A stretch of DNA of 64,000 nt, from positions 1 through 64,000 of the forward strand of contig CAYGOV010000005.1 in assembly GCA_964351625.1 (NCBI GenBank), written 5' to 3'. Under the pieces are notes generated by a model. That model was not told where the DNA came from and made no database searches. It saw nothing but the letters and a program-made list of their open reading frames with translations. Positions within the stretch are counted from its first letter, which is position 1; every line of letters begins with the position of its first letter. The position numbers and the translations under genes were made by a program. Positions 1 through 7,212 of this stretch are shown here, piece after piece. Origin of the DNA: Marinoscillum sp964351625 (GTDB taxonomy: Bacteria; Bacteroidota; Bacteroidia; Cytophagales; Cyclobacteriaceae).

Positions 1-26
1 GGCTGCAACATCATAACTGGAATCTC

Positions 27-2513
27 TTGCCCTTCGATCCTTATAAAATAGACCTACCAATCACCGAAGTGATCGACGATGTGAAACTTCATTTGCAAAA
101 TGAAAACACGCTTATCGTCAATGCGCCTCCCGGAGCAGGAAAAAGCACCTTACTTCCTTTGGCACTTCTCGATGAGAAATGGATTGGAGATCGTAAGATC
201 ATCATGCTCGAGCCAAGGCGATTGGCGGCAAGAAGTATTGCCCAACGAATGTCTTCTCTGATTGGGGAACCAGTAGGAAACACCGTTGGCTATCGCGTGA
301 GGTTTGATACCAAGGTGTCTGACAACACAAAGATTGAAGTGGTCACAGAAGGCATTCTCACAAGGATGCTACATTCAGACAATGAACTGAAAGATGTGGC
401 ACTAGTGGTCTTTGATGAGTTTCACGAAAGAAGCATACATGCAGATGTCGCATTGGCATTATGTCGAGAAGCGCAGCAGGTATTGCGACCAGACTTGAAA
501 ATAATGGTGATGTCTGCTACCCTAGACATGCCTCAGTTGGAGATGCTTCTACAAGCAAAAAGCATCATCAGTAAAGGCCGCCAATACCCTGTGGAGATTC
601 ATTATCAAGGTGATATTGACCTTATGATGCTCCCTGAATTGACAGCTCGTGCCATAGTTCAGGCTACTAAAAAACACAAGGGAGATGTGCTTGCATTCTT
701 CCCTGGTGAAGGTGAAATAAGAAAATGCGAAGCAATCCTAAAGCAACAGCTTTCCAGTTTTAGCATTCATCCTTTGTATGGACAATTGCCTTTTAAAGCC
801 CAGCAGGCAGCCATCTACCCTAGTCAATCAGGGAAACGAAAAGTTGTATTAGCTACTTCTATCGCCGAAACCAGCTTAACAATTGAAGGAATAACGATTG
901 TGGTGGATACAGGATATGGTCGCACTTCTGAGTTTGATCCAAAGTCTGGACTTTCCAGACTGACAACCATACAGATCACCAAAGATGCAGCTGATCAACG
1001 TGCAGGCCGAGCGGGAAGATTGTCTCCTGGTGTTTGCTATCGGCTTTGGTCACTAGCTACACATGAACGTCTTGAAGATCATAGAATTCCCGAGATTGCC
1101 AAAGCTGATCTTACGTCTTTGATGTTGGATATGTCCAAATGGGGCGTTACAAATATTGAGTCGCTTTCATGGATGACTAAACCACCTGCGCATGCAGTCT
1201 ACAAGGCAAAGGAGCTTTTAAATGATCTGGGAGCGATAGCGTCAGGCAAAATAACCGAGCACGGTAAAGAAATGCACAAGCTGCCTAGCCACCCAAGGAT
1301 TGCCCACATGCTCATTGAAGCTAATAAGTTTGAGCTGGTAGAGCTAGGATGTGATATAGCGGCATTGATAGAAGAGCGTGACCCTTTGGGTCGAGAAGAA
1401 GGCACAGATATAAACACGCGTATTGACCGCCTCAGAAAGCTTCGGAGAGAAAATCGCCTAAACCATCAATTCTCACGAATTGAGAAAGTATCAGAATCTT
1501 ACAGACGATTGTTTGAAGTAGAGGCTGATGATTCCACAGTTGATCCCTATGAAACTGGACTGGTATTAACATTTGCATACCCAGAAAGAATCGCATGCGC
1601 AAGACCAGGTAACAATGCACAATTCCAACTATCAAACGGACGTATAGCCATGATCGGTCACAAGGATGACTTGGCTGCTGAACCTTGGCTAGCAGTAGCC
1701 AACCTCGATGCACGTGATGGAATGGGCAAGATCTTCCTTGCCTCTCCCCTCAATCCTAAAGACTTAGCTCCACTTGTAAAGGACCAAGAAATCACCAGAT
1801 GGGATACTAAAAAAGGTGGACTCATAGCTTCAAAAGAACTTCGAATTGGCAATATAATCTTGCGCACACAGCCGCTTGCCAATCCTGACCCAACCAAGAT
1901 TACCGACGCATTAGTAGAAGTTATTGCCAAAGAAGGCCGCCATTTGCTAAACTTCGATGAAGACATTCTTCAATGGCAACAAAGGGTATTAAGTGTTAAA
2001 AAATGGAATCCTAGTCAGGATTGGCCAGATTTACATATTGATACGCTTCTCGAGACGAATTCACTTTGGCTCACACCGTATCTGAATAACATCACGAAAA
2101 ATGAAGACCTCAAAAAACTGAATCTCCGAGAGATTCTCAATAGCCAGTTGTCCTATGATCAGCAATTACTATTGAACAAATTGGCACCTGCAAGGCTAAA
2201 TGTACCGAGTGGTTCTGAAATAAAACTTGAGTATTTCGATGACTCAAAACCACCGAGCCTTTCGGTGAGATTGCAGGAAGTTTTCGGAATGTTAGAGACT
2301 CCACTTATTAATGATGGCACAGTAAAAGTGACCATGCAATTGCTCTCTCCGGGATTTAAACCAGTACAGATAACGAGTGATCTTGGCAGCTTTTGGACTG
2401 ATGGATACTTCGAAGTTCGAAAGGAACTCAAAAGACGATACCCAAAACATGAGTGGCCGGAAAAACCATTAGAAGCTGCAGCCATTAGTGGTGTTAGGAG
2501 AAAAACACGTTAA
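27..2513 (+). CDS. hrpB: ATP-dependent helicase HrpB (DEAH family)
   Basis: DEAH-box RNA/DNA helicase of the HrpB family, about the usual 800-residue length. Visible motifs: Walker A APPGAGKST at residues 33-41, DEFH Walker B at about 130-133, SATLD at about 164, and motif VI QRAGRAGR at about 330, followed by the long HrpB-specific C-terminal half ending in a basic tail. HrpB proteins are cytoplasmic and their physiological substrate is poorly defined. The proposed start is TTG at 27, because the following residues PFDPYKIDLP fit the usual beginning of Bacteroidetes HrpB. The frame has no stop back to base 1, so a start outside the window cannot be excluded. No Shine-Dalgarno is visible, as is usual in this phylum. 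Family assignment is firm; the exact start is not. Confidence 0.93.
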   Translation: MPFDPYKIDLPITEVIDDVKLHLQNENTLIVNAPPGAGKSTLLPLALLDEKWIGDRKIIMLEPRRLAARSIAQRMSSLIGEPVGNTVGYRVRFDTKVSDNTKIEVVTEGILTRMLHSDNELKDVALVVFDEFHERSIHADVALALCREAQQVLRPDLKIMVMSATLDMPQLEMLLQAKSIISKGRQYPVEIHYQGDIDLMMLPELTARAIVQATKKHKGDVLAFFPGEGEIRKCEAILKQQLSSFSIHPLYGQLPFKAQQAAIYPSQSGKRKVVLATSIAETSLTIEGITIVVDTGYGRTSEFDPKSGLSRLTTIQITKDAADQRAGRAGRLSPGVCYRLWSLATHERLEDHRIPEIAKADLTSLMLDMSKWGVTNIESLSWMTKPPAHAVYKAKELLNDLGAIASGKITEHGKEMHKLPSHPRIAHMLIEANKFELVELGCDIAALIEERDPLGREEGTDINTRIDRLRKLRRENRLNHQFSRIEKVSESYRRLFEVEADDSTVDPYETGLVLTFAYPERIACARPGNNAQFQLSNGRIAMIGHKDDLAAEPWLAVANLDARDGMGKIFLASPLNPKDLAPLVKDQEITRWDTKKGGLIASKELRIGNIILRTQPLANPDPTKITDALVEVIAKEGRHLLNFDEDILQWQQRVLSVKKWNPSQDWPDLHIDTLLETNSLWLTPYLNNITKNEDLKKLNLREILNSQLSYDQQLLLNKLAPARLNVPSGSEIKLEYFDDSKPPSLSVRLQEVFGMLETPLINDGTVKVTMQLLSPGFKPVQITSDLGSFWTDGYFEVRKELKRRYPKHEWPEKPLEAAAISGVRRKTR

Positions 2514-2607
2514 ACCGCTTATACCAATTATAGGATTTTCGGAAATAATGTTTGTATCTAATTGCAGATCAGTCTATTGCAACTAAGGCTAACATTGATT
2601 ACATTTA

Positions 2608-3225
2608 ATGGATCAATCGCCAAAACTGATGCTGCATCCAAATATTGAACAGAAGCTTACTCACCTATTCAAAATCCTAGACTTTAATCATGACGGAAGG
2701 CTTGAAGCCTCTGATTTTACAGGACTAAGTGAAAACATTCTCATTTTCAGATGCATAGAGTCTGATTCTGATGTTGAGAGTCTTATAAATCAACGCGGGA
2801 AAGAGATCTGGGATGCTATTAGTGAGTATCTACAGGAACAAGGAGAATCCACAAATTGTAACCTTGCAAATTGGCTCAATTTCTTAGAGCAAAAGGTAGT
2901 GAAAGCAAGCAGTAGAGTTTTTGATATCTTAACAATGAAAACAGTAAGAGACATCTTTTTTATCTATGATGAAAATCGTGATGATGTGATCTCCAAGCGT
3001 GAATATTTGTGCTTTTTCGTCTCGTTACGCGTAGGTATTAAGCAGGCTGACGAGTGCTTTAGAGCACTTGATCTCAATAATGACCAAAGAATAAGCAAAC
3101 AAGAACTGCAAGAAGCTATCCAGCAATTTTTCAAAGGAATAGAGGTCGGCTTACCTGGTAATTTACTCTTTGGTGATGCTGGAGATCACAAATTCTCTAC
3201 AAGAAATACCTACTTATCAGCCTAA
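2608..3225 (+). CDS. EF-hand calcium-binding protein (calexcitin/SCP-like)
   Basis: Soluble 205-residue protein without signal peptide. Three EF-hand loops are readable: D25-x-N27-x-D29-G30 ending in D36; D121-x-N123-x-D125 ending in E132; D155-x-N157-x-D159 ending in E166. The last two lack the usual Gly at loop position 6 (D126 and Q160). A degenerate fourth hand probably lies around residues 75-95, giving the four-hand layout of sarcoplasmic calcium-binding protein, calexcitin and calerythrin. It is likely a cytoplasmic Ca2+ buffer or sensor. The C-terminus carries PGNLLFG, a motif shared in form (PGNWIFG) with the convergent neighbour, whose stop lies 2 bp away, so the two are probably paralogues. 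The physiological target is unknown. Confidence 0.85.
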   Translation: MDQSPKLMLHPNIEQKLTHLFKILDFNHDGRLEASDFTGLSENILIFRCIESDSDVESLINQRGKEIWDAISEYLQEQGESTNCNLANWLNFLEQKVVKASSRVFDILTMKTVRDIFFIYDENRDDVISKREYLCFFVSLRVGIKQADECFRALDLNNDQRISKQELQEAIQQFFKGIEVGLPGNLLFGDAGDHKFSTRNTYLSA

Positions 3226-3227
3226 TC

Positions 3228-3785
3228 TTATTCCCAATTGCCAAAAATCCAATTGCCAGGATGTTCAGGGTTGTCGGAAAGTAGAAATGTCTCAAAGGCG
3301 TGAAGCAATTCATTTCTTGATAATTTATCATCTCGATTCACATCAAGATTTAAAAAGGATTTTGCTGAATATTTAATATCAATCCCATATACAACAAACA
3401 TATCTACATACTCATCTGTAGAAATATACCCATCATGATTATCATCGAATAAATCAAAGAGAAAAACAATAATGAATTCTTGAAATTCCAATAAGATGTC
3501 CTCATTATCACTTAGGATTACATTTTTTGTTATACCATCTATCCACTCTTGCTTTGTGATAATCTGATTTCCAGTATGTGGAATTTCTTGAAGTAACGTG
3601 TGAAAAAACTTTGAGGATTTCTCAGCTAAAAAAACATGCTTTTTGGCTCCTTCCTCATAATTTAATCCTATACGGATACTTTCTGTTATTTCAGAAAAAT
3701 CATCAAGATGCAAATACCCATTCTTATGAGAATCAAGTAGGTCAAACAAATGAGAAAGCTTCTTTTTTTGAAATTCTGAAATCAT
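3228..3785 (-). CDS. EF-hand calcium-binding protein, paralogue of upstream neighbour
   Basis: Cytoplasmic-looking 185-residue protein with EF-hand loops at D18-x-H20-x-N22-G23, D114-x-N116-x-D118-G119 ending in E125, and D148-x-N150-x-D152 ending in E159. A degenerate loop lies near residues 69-80. The first loop has His at position 3 and Asn at position 5, so it may bind Ca2+ weakly. It ends PGNWIFGNWE, resembling the PGN-x-x-FG tail of the convergent EF-hand gene; the two stop codons are 2 bp apart. It is probably a product of duplication with inversion or of independent placement of family members. The role is likely calcium buffering or sensing; no partner domain is present. Confidence 0.83.
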   Translation of the reverse strand: MISEFQKKKLSHLFDLLDSHKNGYLHLDDFSEITESIRIGLNYEEGAKKHVFLAEKSSKFFHTLLQEIPHTGNQIITKQEWIDGITKNVILSDNEDILLEFQEFIIVFLFDLFDDNHDGYISTDEYVDMFVVYGIDIKYSAKSFLNLDVNRDDKLSRNELLHAFETFLLSDNPEHPGNWIFGNWE

Positions 3786-4107
3786 ATTCTTTCGTCGTAT
3801 TTACTCGAGCCAATTTACAACGATTTTAGGAAATCCAAATAGCTAGACCTATTCAATGTAAATGAATATTGTTATGGTGATAAAAGACTACCTTGTTGGA
3901 ACTGAGCTATTCTATGAATTCTGAATACCTAGGTGCTTTTGAAGTAGTTTTAACAAAAAGGTACCTATTCCTTCATGGTTGAATTTGTCTTCGTATTTTC
4001 TTCTCGTCTTCATATTTGAATTAGTTATTTTACAATCTCAAAACCAACGAACGATTCTGTTCCCTTATTGCAACGGCCAAAATCTATAATTTTTAAAAAA
4101 TTCATTG
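3786..4107. other. Intergenic region between divergent genes
   Basis: A 322-bp AT-rich region separating the minus-strand EF-hand gene from the plus-strand YdeI-like gene; it must hold both promoters. A weak match to the Bacteroidetes promoter for the plus gene is TTTG at 3984-3987 and CATATTTG at 4011-4018 (consensus TAnnTTTG), 23 nt apart. I see no ORF of note, RNA gene or strong hairpin here. Confidence 0.5.
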
Positions 4108-4629
4108 ATGAATTTCAAAGCTGAGATTAGTAAGTTTCGGGGCAAGGAAGCCAAAGTGTACCAACTTCATATTCCCATTCCTGAGGAAGTAAGTCATTTA
4201 CTGAAAACGCAAAAAACCTCTCGAGTAGAATGCTTAATTAATAAGCAAGTGACCATCCAAAGTGGAATAATGAAAGCTCAAGATTACTATTTCATTCTTC
4301 TCAATTCTCAACTCGTTAAGACACTGCAGCTACAATTGGGTGATGAAGTTTCAGTATCTATTTCAGAAGACAAATCAGAATTCGGTATGCCTTTTCCTGA
4401 AGAACTAAAGGAAGTTTTTCAAATGGATACCAAGGCATTATTATTCTTCTATAAATTAACTCCAGGAAAACAGAGAAACCTTATCTACATAGTGAACAGC
4501 GTAAAGAACCAGCAAAGCAGGATTACAAAATCCTTGGCTATCGCTGATCATTTAAATATGGTGGAAGGCAAGCTGAACTTCAAAATGCTTAATGAACTCC
4601 TTAAACAATACAATCATGAAAAAAAGTAA
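4108..4629 (+). CDS. DUF1905 / YdeI-OmpD-associated family protein
   Basis: Small soluble protein of 173 residues. The N-terminal half (to about residue 95) resembles the DUF1905 beta-barrel-like domain. The C-terminal part, with LKEVFQMDTKALLFFYKLTP and then KQRNLIYIVNSVKNQQSR, resembles the YdeI/OmpD-associated domain, in which the conserved stretch reads roughly L-x-P-x-x-R-x-x-x-x-x-W-I/V. The biochemical role of the family is unknown; some members are linked to bacteriocin tolerance. ATG at 4108 is preferred over the TTG three bases upstream. Its end overlaps the beginning of the PhzF-family gene by 14 bp, so the two are probably co-transcribed and translationally coupled. Confidence 0.7.
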   Translation: MNFKAEISKFRGKEAKVYQLHIPIPEEVSHLLKTQKTSRVECLINKQVTIQSGIMKAQDYYFILLNSQLVKTLQLQLGDEVSVSISEDKSEFGMPFPEELKEVFQMDTKALLFFYKLTPGKQRNLIYIVNSVKNQQSRITKSLAIADHLNMVEGKLNFKMLNELLKQYNHEKK

Positions 4630-5413
4630 CAGTTCATTTCCCTTTTTTACTTATCGAGTTTTCACGGATTTGAAAAATAACTTATTTGGAAATACTAGTG
4701 CTATTGTAATCTCAGAGTCTCTATTAGAGGAAAAATTGATGCAGCGAATAGCTGCAGACCTTTGGCAGCCTGCGACTACTTTTCTATATGAAAGTGACTC
4801 AGAGTGGCATGTGAGATGGTTTGCGCCTGACGAAGAAATTGGCCTATGCGGACATGGTTCACTCGCAGCTATGGCTCATCTTTCTCAATTTTCAGATAAA
4901 GAAATAGCAATAAGGTCAAAAGAAGGAGTAATTAATGGCGGAAAATCTGGTGAGAAGTATTTCATAGGTCTCGATCCTATCGAGGTGAAAGATTGCATCA
5001 CAGAAAACACTATTTTGCAAGAGGCATTAGGTGTGCCAATATTGGAGCATTACACCACAAATAACAAAAACATAGTACTCACGGATTCAGAAACCTCAGT
5101 CAGATTGATGAAGCCCAATTTCCAGCTATTGAGAACGATAGCCTATTTCGGATATGCAGTCACTGCAAAGGGAGATCAATGTGATTTTGTAAGTAGAACC
5201 CTCGTTCCCCATGTTCATCAACTAGAAGACCCAGCTACAGGATCTTCGCATGCTGCCCTTGCTCCATTTTGGGGCAATCGATTAGGTAAAACCGAACTTA
5301 ACGCGAACCAATTAAGTGAGCGAGGTGGTCGATTTGAAATTACTGTTAATAAAAATGAGATTATCCTTACAGGAGCAGCAGAGTTAATAGCGGATGGAAA
5401 TATTCTTCCTTAA
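4616..5413 (+). CDS. PhzF family phenazine biosynthesis-like isomerase
   Basis: A 265-residue member of the PhzF / diaminopimelate-epimerase fold. Visible landmarks are FTYRVF and N-x-x-F-G-N-T-S-A at the N-terminus, GLCGHGSLAAMAHL near residues 77-89 and DPATGSSHAAL at 205-215. The latter two form the active-site pocket in the family. In PhzF proper a catalytic Glu precedes TTF (SETTF); here the matching stretch is W-Q-P-A-T-T-F with Ala53, so the acid/base chemistry is probably altered. The ATG at 4616 (MKKSNSSF) is favoured over one 24 nt upstream because it starts closer to the conserved fold. The gene overlaps the YdeI-like gene by 14 bp and its stop overlaps the stop of the convergent DUF3108 gene. 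The substrate is unknown; there is no phenazine pathway nearby. Confidence 0.85.
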   Translation: MKKSNSSFPFFTYRVFTDLKNNLFGNTSAIVISESLLEEKLMQRIAADLWQPATTFLYESDSEWHVRWFAPDEEIGLCGHGSLAAMAHLSQFSDKEIAIRSKEGVINGGKSGEKYFIGLDPIEVKDCITENTILQEALGVPILEHYTTNNKNIVLTDSETSVRLMKPNFQLLRTIAYFGYAVTAKGDQCDFVSRTLVPHVHQLEDPATGSSHAALAPFWGNRLGKTELNANQLSERGGRFEITVNKNEIILTGAAELIADGNILP

Positions 5414-6213
5414 TCAGCTGTTATTATTTCTTTTCCACCAATACTGTATTCTTTTAGCTCGCAGCGCACCTTGCCTATTTTCAGATCAGCTTCAATAGCT
5501 AAAGGAATGCCTATTCCATTTCGTTCAATAACCCAAACCACAACGGCTTTCTCCTTGGGGAAGGTTTTGGTAACAGGAAAAAGACCATAGAACTTATAAG
5601 CAGTAATCTTTTCACCATTAAATTTAATTCGTTCAGTACCCCCATACTCCATTCCGAAATCATACAATTTATCCTCCCAGTAAGTATTGAGCATGATCTT
5701 ATCACCCACCTTATGCCCTGACAATAACTTACTGCGCAAATACATGTAAGTCCCGTGCATGTCATAAGTTTTGTCATTCAATTTCACTGAAACTTCCTTT
5801 TTGGGATTGTCCTTACTGTAATCCATAATGCGCACATCTGTGGTCATTTTATCCCAATCAAAAGTATTCCATTGATCAAACTTACCTTTTCGTTCATCGA
5901 GATGAGTTTCAGCAATACTAGTTTTATAATTCTCAGTATCCACATAGCCCCAATACAAATTAGACAAACCAGCTAACCAGCTAAAAAGTCCAATTGTCTT
6001 TGCCTCTATCCTGCTATTATAATATTCGCGCCCATCAATTGCCACGGTTTCTTTTTCAAGCGACATAGTAGCTTCGCCCAATCCAAACCATCCATAGTAA
6101 ATCTTGAATTTAATTTTTTCTCCTTTCGGAAAAGTATATCTGGCAGTATCCTGACCTATCGCATAGGATTGCAAAAGCACCAAATAACATAATATCAGAA
6201 TCAATTTTCTCAT
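5410..6213 (-). CDS. DUF3108 domain-containing secreted/periplasmic protein
   Basis: About 267 residues, with a Sec signal peptide MRKLILILCYLVLLQSYAIG ending before QDTARY. The mature part has the DUF3108 pattern: an early F-P-x-G-E-K-I-K-F-K-I-Y-Y-G-W-F-G-L-G-E-A segment, then beta-strand-rich sequence ending in ...RNGIGIPLAIEADLKIGKVRCEL. DUF3108 proteins are envelope proteins of unknown function with a lipocalin-like or beta-sandwich prediction. The start at 6213 is chosen because it begins exactly at the signal peptide; an in-frame start at 6255 would add 14 residues ahead of it. The stop codon shares bases with the stop of the convergent PhzF-family gene, so no terminator fits between them. 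Confidence 0.8.
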   Translation of the reverse strand: MRKLILILCYLVLLQSYAIGQDTARYTFPKGEKIKFKIYYGWFGLGEATMSLEKETVAIDGREYYNSRIEAKTIGLFSWLAGLSNLYWGYVDTENYKTSIAETHLDERKGKFDQWNTFDWDKMTTDVRIMDYSKDNPKKEVSVKLNDKTYDMHGTYMYLRSKLLSGHKVGDKIMLNTYWEDKLYDFGMEYGGTERIKFNGEKITAYKFYGLFPVTKTFPKEKAVVVWVIERNGIGIPLAIEADLKIGKVRCELKEYSIGGKEIITAD

Positions 6214-6555
6214 GAGAGTCCTTTTTAATAGGTGTTTACCAAGAATCAAGCCCAACTTTTTTTAAGATTAATATCACCCTGCTTTTCACTTAAAACCAAC
6301 CTAGTTTGAATCTGTTGACTTTTTGGTTATTACCAATTATGTGAGGATTTTAATTTCCATTACAACTCTATGCTCAAAGCCTTGATGAATTATTCTGTGA
6401 ATCTAATAATTTCATCACAAGGCTTATTGTGCATATTCTCAAATGAAAAAATAAATCTCAAGGATTACCGTTAATTTCGCAGTTTGAAAGGGCAAAATGC
6501 TTTTGATTTTCAAAGTGGTGTGAAGTTTGTTAGAACATTGAAAAAACTTTAAATA
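6214..6555. other. Divergent intergenic region
   Basis: A 342-bp region between the DUF3108 gene (minus) and the unknown secreted protein (plus). It contains an imperfect inverted repeat (6376-6425, listed separately) and, ahead of the plus gene, TAATTTCG at 6472-6479, one base from the Bacteroidetes -7 consensus TAnnTTTG and about 75 bases before the start codon. I see no coding sequence. Confidence 0.5.
6376..6425. repeat. Imperfect inverted repeat (possible regulatory hairpin)
   Basis: The arms AAAGCCTTGATGAATTATT (6376-6394) and AATAA-TTTCAT-CACAAGGCTT (6405-6425) pair over most of their length with two small bulges and a loop of about 10 nt. The repeat lies 130 nt before the secreted-protein gene and 160 nt from the DUF3108 start. 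There is no T-run on either side, so an operator or an mRNA leader structure is more likely than a terminator. Confidence 0.45.
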
Positions 6556-7089
6556 ATGAGAATACTGTTTTTATCCTTATTTGGCATTTGTACTGTGAGT
6601 ACATCTCTGGCACAAGAACAATCGTCTACAATTGGACAAGAGATTGATGAGATTACATTTAACTGGGATATCGAAGCTAAAAATCTAAATGATTACGATG
6701 GTTTAACACAATTCTGTAAAGACGTGGATTATAGAACCAATATCATTTCTCTTTTAAACCAGATCCACCACTACGATTCGGTTCTTTACGACCGCTTGGT
6801 GAAAGCCCAGCGATTCAATCATGATAAAGAAATAGAAAAGACGCTTAAGGAAATCTCTAAGTTTGAGGATAAGTATAGTATGAAGAGTTTTATCCATTTT
6901 TTGCATGAGGAATGCGTTGCTCAGAAAGATATAGAAAAGAACTCTATAGATTCTAAAAACGATTTCGGCACTAATTCTTATGAAGGCCAAATTTATATAG
7001 TTGAAACTGAGCTTAACAAATTTATAAAGCACATAACAAAACGAGTGGATCATGTTCGTGAACATGTACATCATCTTCATATTAAATAA
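6556..7089 (+). CDS. Hypothetical secreted protein
   Basis: I do not recognise this 177-residue protein. It begins with a clear Sec signal peptide MRILFLSLFGICTVSTSLAQ. The mature part is mostly helical and charged: a stretch around residues 60-120 contains LLNQIHHYDSVLYDRL and KEIEKTLKEISKFEDKYS, which suggest a helical bundle or coiled coil. The C-terminus is basic and His-rich (HVREHVHHLHIK). Two cysteines (in FCKD and EECV) could form a disulfide in the periplasm. It is followed by a strong bidirectional terminator. A single-gene transcript is likely; function unknown. Confidence 0.7.
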   Translation: MRILFLSLFGICTVSTSLAQEQSSTIGQEIDEITFNWDIEAKNLNDYDGLTQFCKDVDYRTNIISLLNQIHHYDSVLYDRLVKAQRFNHDKEIEKTLKEISKFEDKYSMKSFIHFLHEECVAQKDIEKNSIDSKNDFGTNSYEGQIYIVETELNKFIKHITKRVDHVREHVHHLHIK

Positions 7090-7148
7090 GCTTAAGATAG
7101 TCTTCAAACTAATAATCATCCGAGAAATTCAGATCCATTACGAACAAC

Positions 7149-7192
7149 AAACAGAAAGGGCTTGTCAATAAATTGACAAGCCCTTTCTGTTT
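7149..7192. terminator. Bidirectional intrinsic terminator
   Basis: A perfect 20-bp inverted repeat: arms 7149-7168 and 7173-7192 with a 4-nt loop, core AGAAAGGGCTTGTCAA. A-rich sequence flanks the left arm and T-rich sequence the right arm. It sits between two convergent genes (stops at 7089 plus and 7213 minus) and would end both transcripts. Confidence 0.88.
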
Positions 7193-7212
7193 AATTGTAC
7201 TCTAAGATGTGC

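Noticed and set aside
4616..5413. Phenazine biosynthesis gene
   Set aside because: Only a PhzF-fold protein is present, with no other phz-type genes around it and Ala at the catalytic Glu position.
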